Shown: positions 6,151 to 8,180 of the stretch, piece by piece
Layout: the number at the start of each line of letters is the position of its first letter
Position numbering within the stretch: the stretch's first letter is position 1
Assembly: GCA_913061385.1 (NCBI GenBank)
Contig: CAJXTM010000122.1
Location: 1-8,180 of the forward strand
DNA length: 8,180 bases
Origin: an uncultured Rhodopirellula sp.
Lineage (GTDB): Bacteria; Planctomycetota; Planctomycetia; Pirellulales; Pirellulaceae
Direction of reading: 5' to 3'
Translations under genes and position numbers: made by a program
Notes under the pieces: model-generated
Told to the model about the DNA's origin: nothing
Databases searched by the model: none
The model's input: only the letters and a program-made list of their open reading frames with translations

Positions 6151-8147
6151 ATGTTGACCGATAACTTGGCTCTTACCAATCAGCCTTCACATTTTCTTTC
6201 TGATCTTATGACCAGCCCAATTGAACCGCCCGACGCGGAATCGGGGCATGGAAACACGGACGGGCCGGAAGGTCAGAACGAGGAAAAATCGGAACTACGC
6301 TCCAAAAAATCTCATCAGACGGAATTGTTTGAAACAGATGTTCCACCATGGGAGATGACGGCAGAAACCTCGATTGCGACTGCAACCATCGTGTTCAGTG
6401 AGGCACCGCACGGGCCCTACGACTACCGCATCCCAGATTCCATGCGTGATAAATTGCAAATTGGCATGCGAGTCCATGTCCCGTTGGGCCAACGTAGAAA
6501 ACCACTCACAGGCTGGTGTACCCATATTGATCTCGATGCAAAAGCACGACGATCACTGCGAGACATCGCTGAAATCATTGACGAAACACCTCTTTGCGAC
6601 GCTTCGTTAGTGCGGCTTGTTTTATGGATGAGCCACTATTACCAAGCACCTGCGGGTCAGGTTTTCGACACGCTGATCCCCTCCAGCGTTCGCAGCAATG
6701 CTGGCACACGTGAGAAAACTTACTTTCATCCACGCATGGAATCTTTGGACGACGCGACCATCAATGGACTACCCAAAAAACAACAGGCAGTCGTTCGGCA
6801 TCTGATCGCTGCCGCTCGACCGTTGACGGCTTCCCAATTGATGGCAGAAGCATCTTGTACTCAGGATCCAATTCGCAGACTTCAAAAGAAGGGACTTCTT
6901 AAACCCGAGACACGTCGGGAAATGACAACCACCAACCCAACACGTTGGCAAGTGAGCGATGGTGAAACGGAACGTTCATTGACGCTGACCAATGACCAAT
7001 CCCACGCGTTGGAACGAATCACTGCTGCCGTCGACAGCGGAAAAGGCAAGACACTCGTTTTGCATGGTGTGACAGGTAGTGGAAAAACCGAAGTCTACAT
7101 ACGCGCTATCGAACACCTTGTCAGGTTCGGCCGCGGCGCTATCGTTCTCGTCCCTGAAATCAGCCTGACCCCTCAGACCCGTGGTCGATTTGAACGCCGT
7201 TTTCAATCAGTCGCGGTTTTGCACAGCCAGATGACCCCCGCTGAAAGGCACTTCCAATGGCAACGAATTCGGAGCGGCGAAGTGCAGGTGGTCATAGGCC
7301 CACGAAGTGCCGTGTTTGCTCCATTGCCGCGTTTAGGGCTAATCATTCTGGATGAAGAACACGATTCATCTTTCAAGCAGGATACACAGCCGAGATACCA
7401 TGCCCGTAAAGTCGCTCATGCCCGTGCTATGTCACTGGGTGTACCGCTTGTTCTTGGTTCAGCGACGCCATCGCTCGAGTCATGGCAAGCAACTCAGACG
7501 GGTCATGCAGAAATGGTTCCGCTACCTTGCCGGGTCAATGACTTGCCCATGCCCGATGTACAGCTGGTTGATCTGCGGGTAAGAGATGACCGATCATCGG
7601 GAGCAATCAGTCGGCCGCTTCATGTTGCCTTGCGGGAAACACTTAAGGACAAAGGCCAGACCATCCTGCTTCTCAATCGGCGAGGTTTTGCAACGACCAT
7701 TCAGTGTCCAGCATGTGGAGACGTTGTGGCTTGTCCAGACTGCGACATGCCGCTCACCCACCACCGTGATGGCGGAAAGGCAATTTGTCACTACTGTGAC
7801 TTCACGATCCCCACACCACCTGCATGCCCTGCGTGCCAATTTGACGGGATCCGATATGGTGGCCTAGGAACACAACGCCTCGAAGCCGAAGTTAAAGCCA
7901 AGTTTCCCGAGGCACGAATCGCTCGAATGGACAGCGACACCATGAGGCGTCCCGGCAGCCACCAGAGGGTTCTTTCCATGTTTCGACGCGGTGATCTTGA
8001 TATTCTGCTGGGTACACAGATGATTGCCAAAGGTCTTGATTTCCCGAACGTACTGCTGGTGGGTGTGATCAATTCTGATAGTGCCCTGCACTTCCCTGAC
8101 TTCCGCGCCGCGGAACGGACTTTTCAATTAGTCACACAGGTCGCAGG
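6151..8147 (+). CDS. priA: PriA, primosomal replication-restart helicase, C-terminus cut off
   Basis: PriA recognises stalled forks and D-loops, unwinds with 3'-5' polarity and loads the restart primosome. About 665 codons are present before the adapter. Residues 1-70 are a polar, acidic leader ending in LFETDVPPWE. The 3' DNA-binding domain follows (from about 74, with APHGPYDYRIP), then a winged-helix region (about 205-260). The helicase core has Walker A GVTGSGKT at 306-313, Walker B DEEH at 401-404, GSATPSLES at 436-444 and NRRGF at 509-513. Eight zinc cysteines lie at 519, 522, 528, 531, 546, 549, 559 and 562. GTQMIAKG starts at 621, and the frame ends in RTFQLVTQVAG, the beginning of motif VI. 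Roughly the last 80-100 residues are missing. An in-frame stop at 6097-6099 leaves ATG 6151 as the first start; ATG 6208 is an alternative, and neither has a clear Shine-Dalgarno. Confidence 0.95.
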
Positions 8148-8180
8148 CTGTCTCTTATACACATCTGACGCTGCCGACGA
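8148..8180. other. Nextera (Tn5) sequencing adapter, read-1 side, artificial
   Basis: Positions 8148-8166 are the 19-bp Tn5 mosaic end in the opposite orientation to the one at 9-27. Positions 8167-8180 (GACGCTGCCGACGA) are the reverse complement of the Nextera read-1 adapter stem. This is synthetic sequence. Read through in the priA frame it adds the false tail CLLYTSDAADE. Confidence 0.97.

Noticed and set aside
7594..8127. Several minus-strand frames of 81-93 codons
   Set aside because: Antisense to the priA helicase core, whose zinc cysteines and helicase motifs are intact.

Overview
The window is an 8.1-kb stretch of bacterial chromosome bounded at both ends by synthetic Illumina Nextera (Tn5 tagmentation) adapter: bases 1-27 on the left and 8148-8180 on the right. 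The two outermost genes, glnD and priA, are therefore cut by library construction and not by biology. The genes in between are housekeeping types. The style of the proteins, the weak Shine-Dalgarno signals, the mid-range GC content and a PriA with an N-terminal 'LFETDVPPWE'-like leader suggest a member of the Planctomycetota. That assignment is inference from recall and could not be tested here.

Layout. Minus strand, read right to left: a PduO-type cob(I)alamin adenosyltransferase (3025-2456), glnB for the PII signal protein (2252-1914), and glnD for the PII uridylyltransferase/uridylyl-removing enzyme (1737 to the left adapter, N-terminal 570 residues only). Plus strand: a Nudix hydrolase of the Ap4A-hydrolase type (3120-3581), a 363-bp non-coding gap rich in short inverted repeats, an unrecognised 235-residue protein (3945-4652), and an NADPH-dependent FMN reductase-like flavoprotein (4801-5319). 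nadD lies on the minus strand (5980-5342) and converges on the flavoprotein gene. priA runs on the plus strand from 6151 into the right adapter and is divergent from nadD.

How they fit together. glnB and glnD form a nitrogen-sensing pair: the PII protein keeps the T-loop Tyr51 that GlnD uridylylates, and the part of GlnD present here keeps both the nucleotidyltransferase and HD active-site motifs. The adenosyltransferase makes coenzyme B12, the Nudix enzyme probably removes dinucleoside polyphosphates, NadD makes NAD, and PriA restarts replication forks. These are independent core functions, not one system.

I found no CRISPR array, tRNA, rRNA, natural mobile element or defence system. The most unusual natural feature is the 3' end of the unrecognised gene at 3945: its TAG stop lies in one copy of a short repeat whose other copy has TGG, and the frame continues for 46 plausible codons to a TAA just before the next gene. 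This could be a recent nonsense change, a base error or readthrough.
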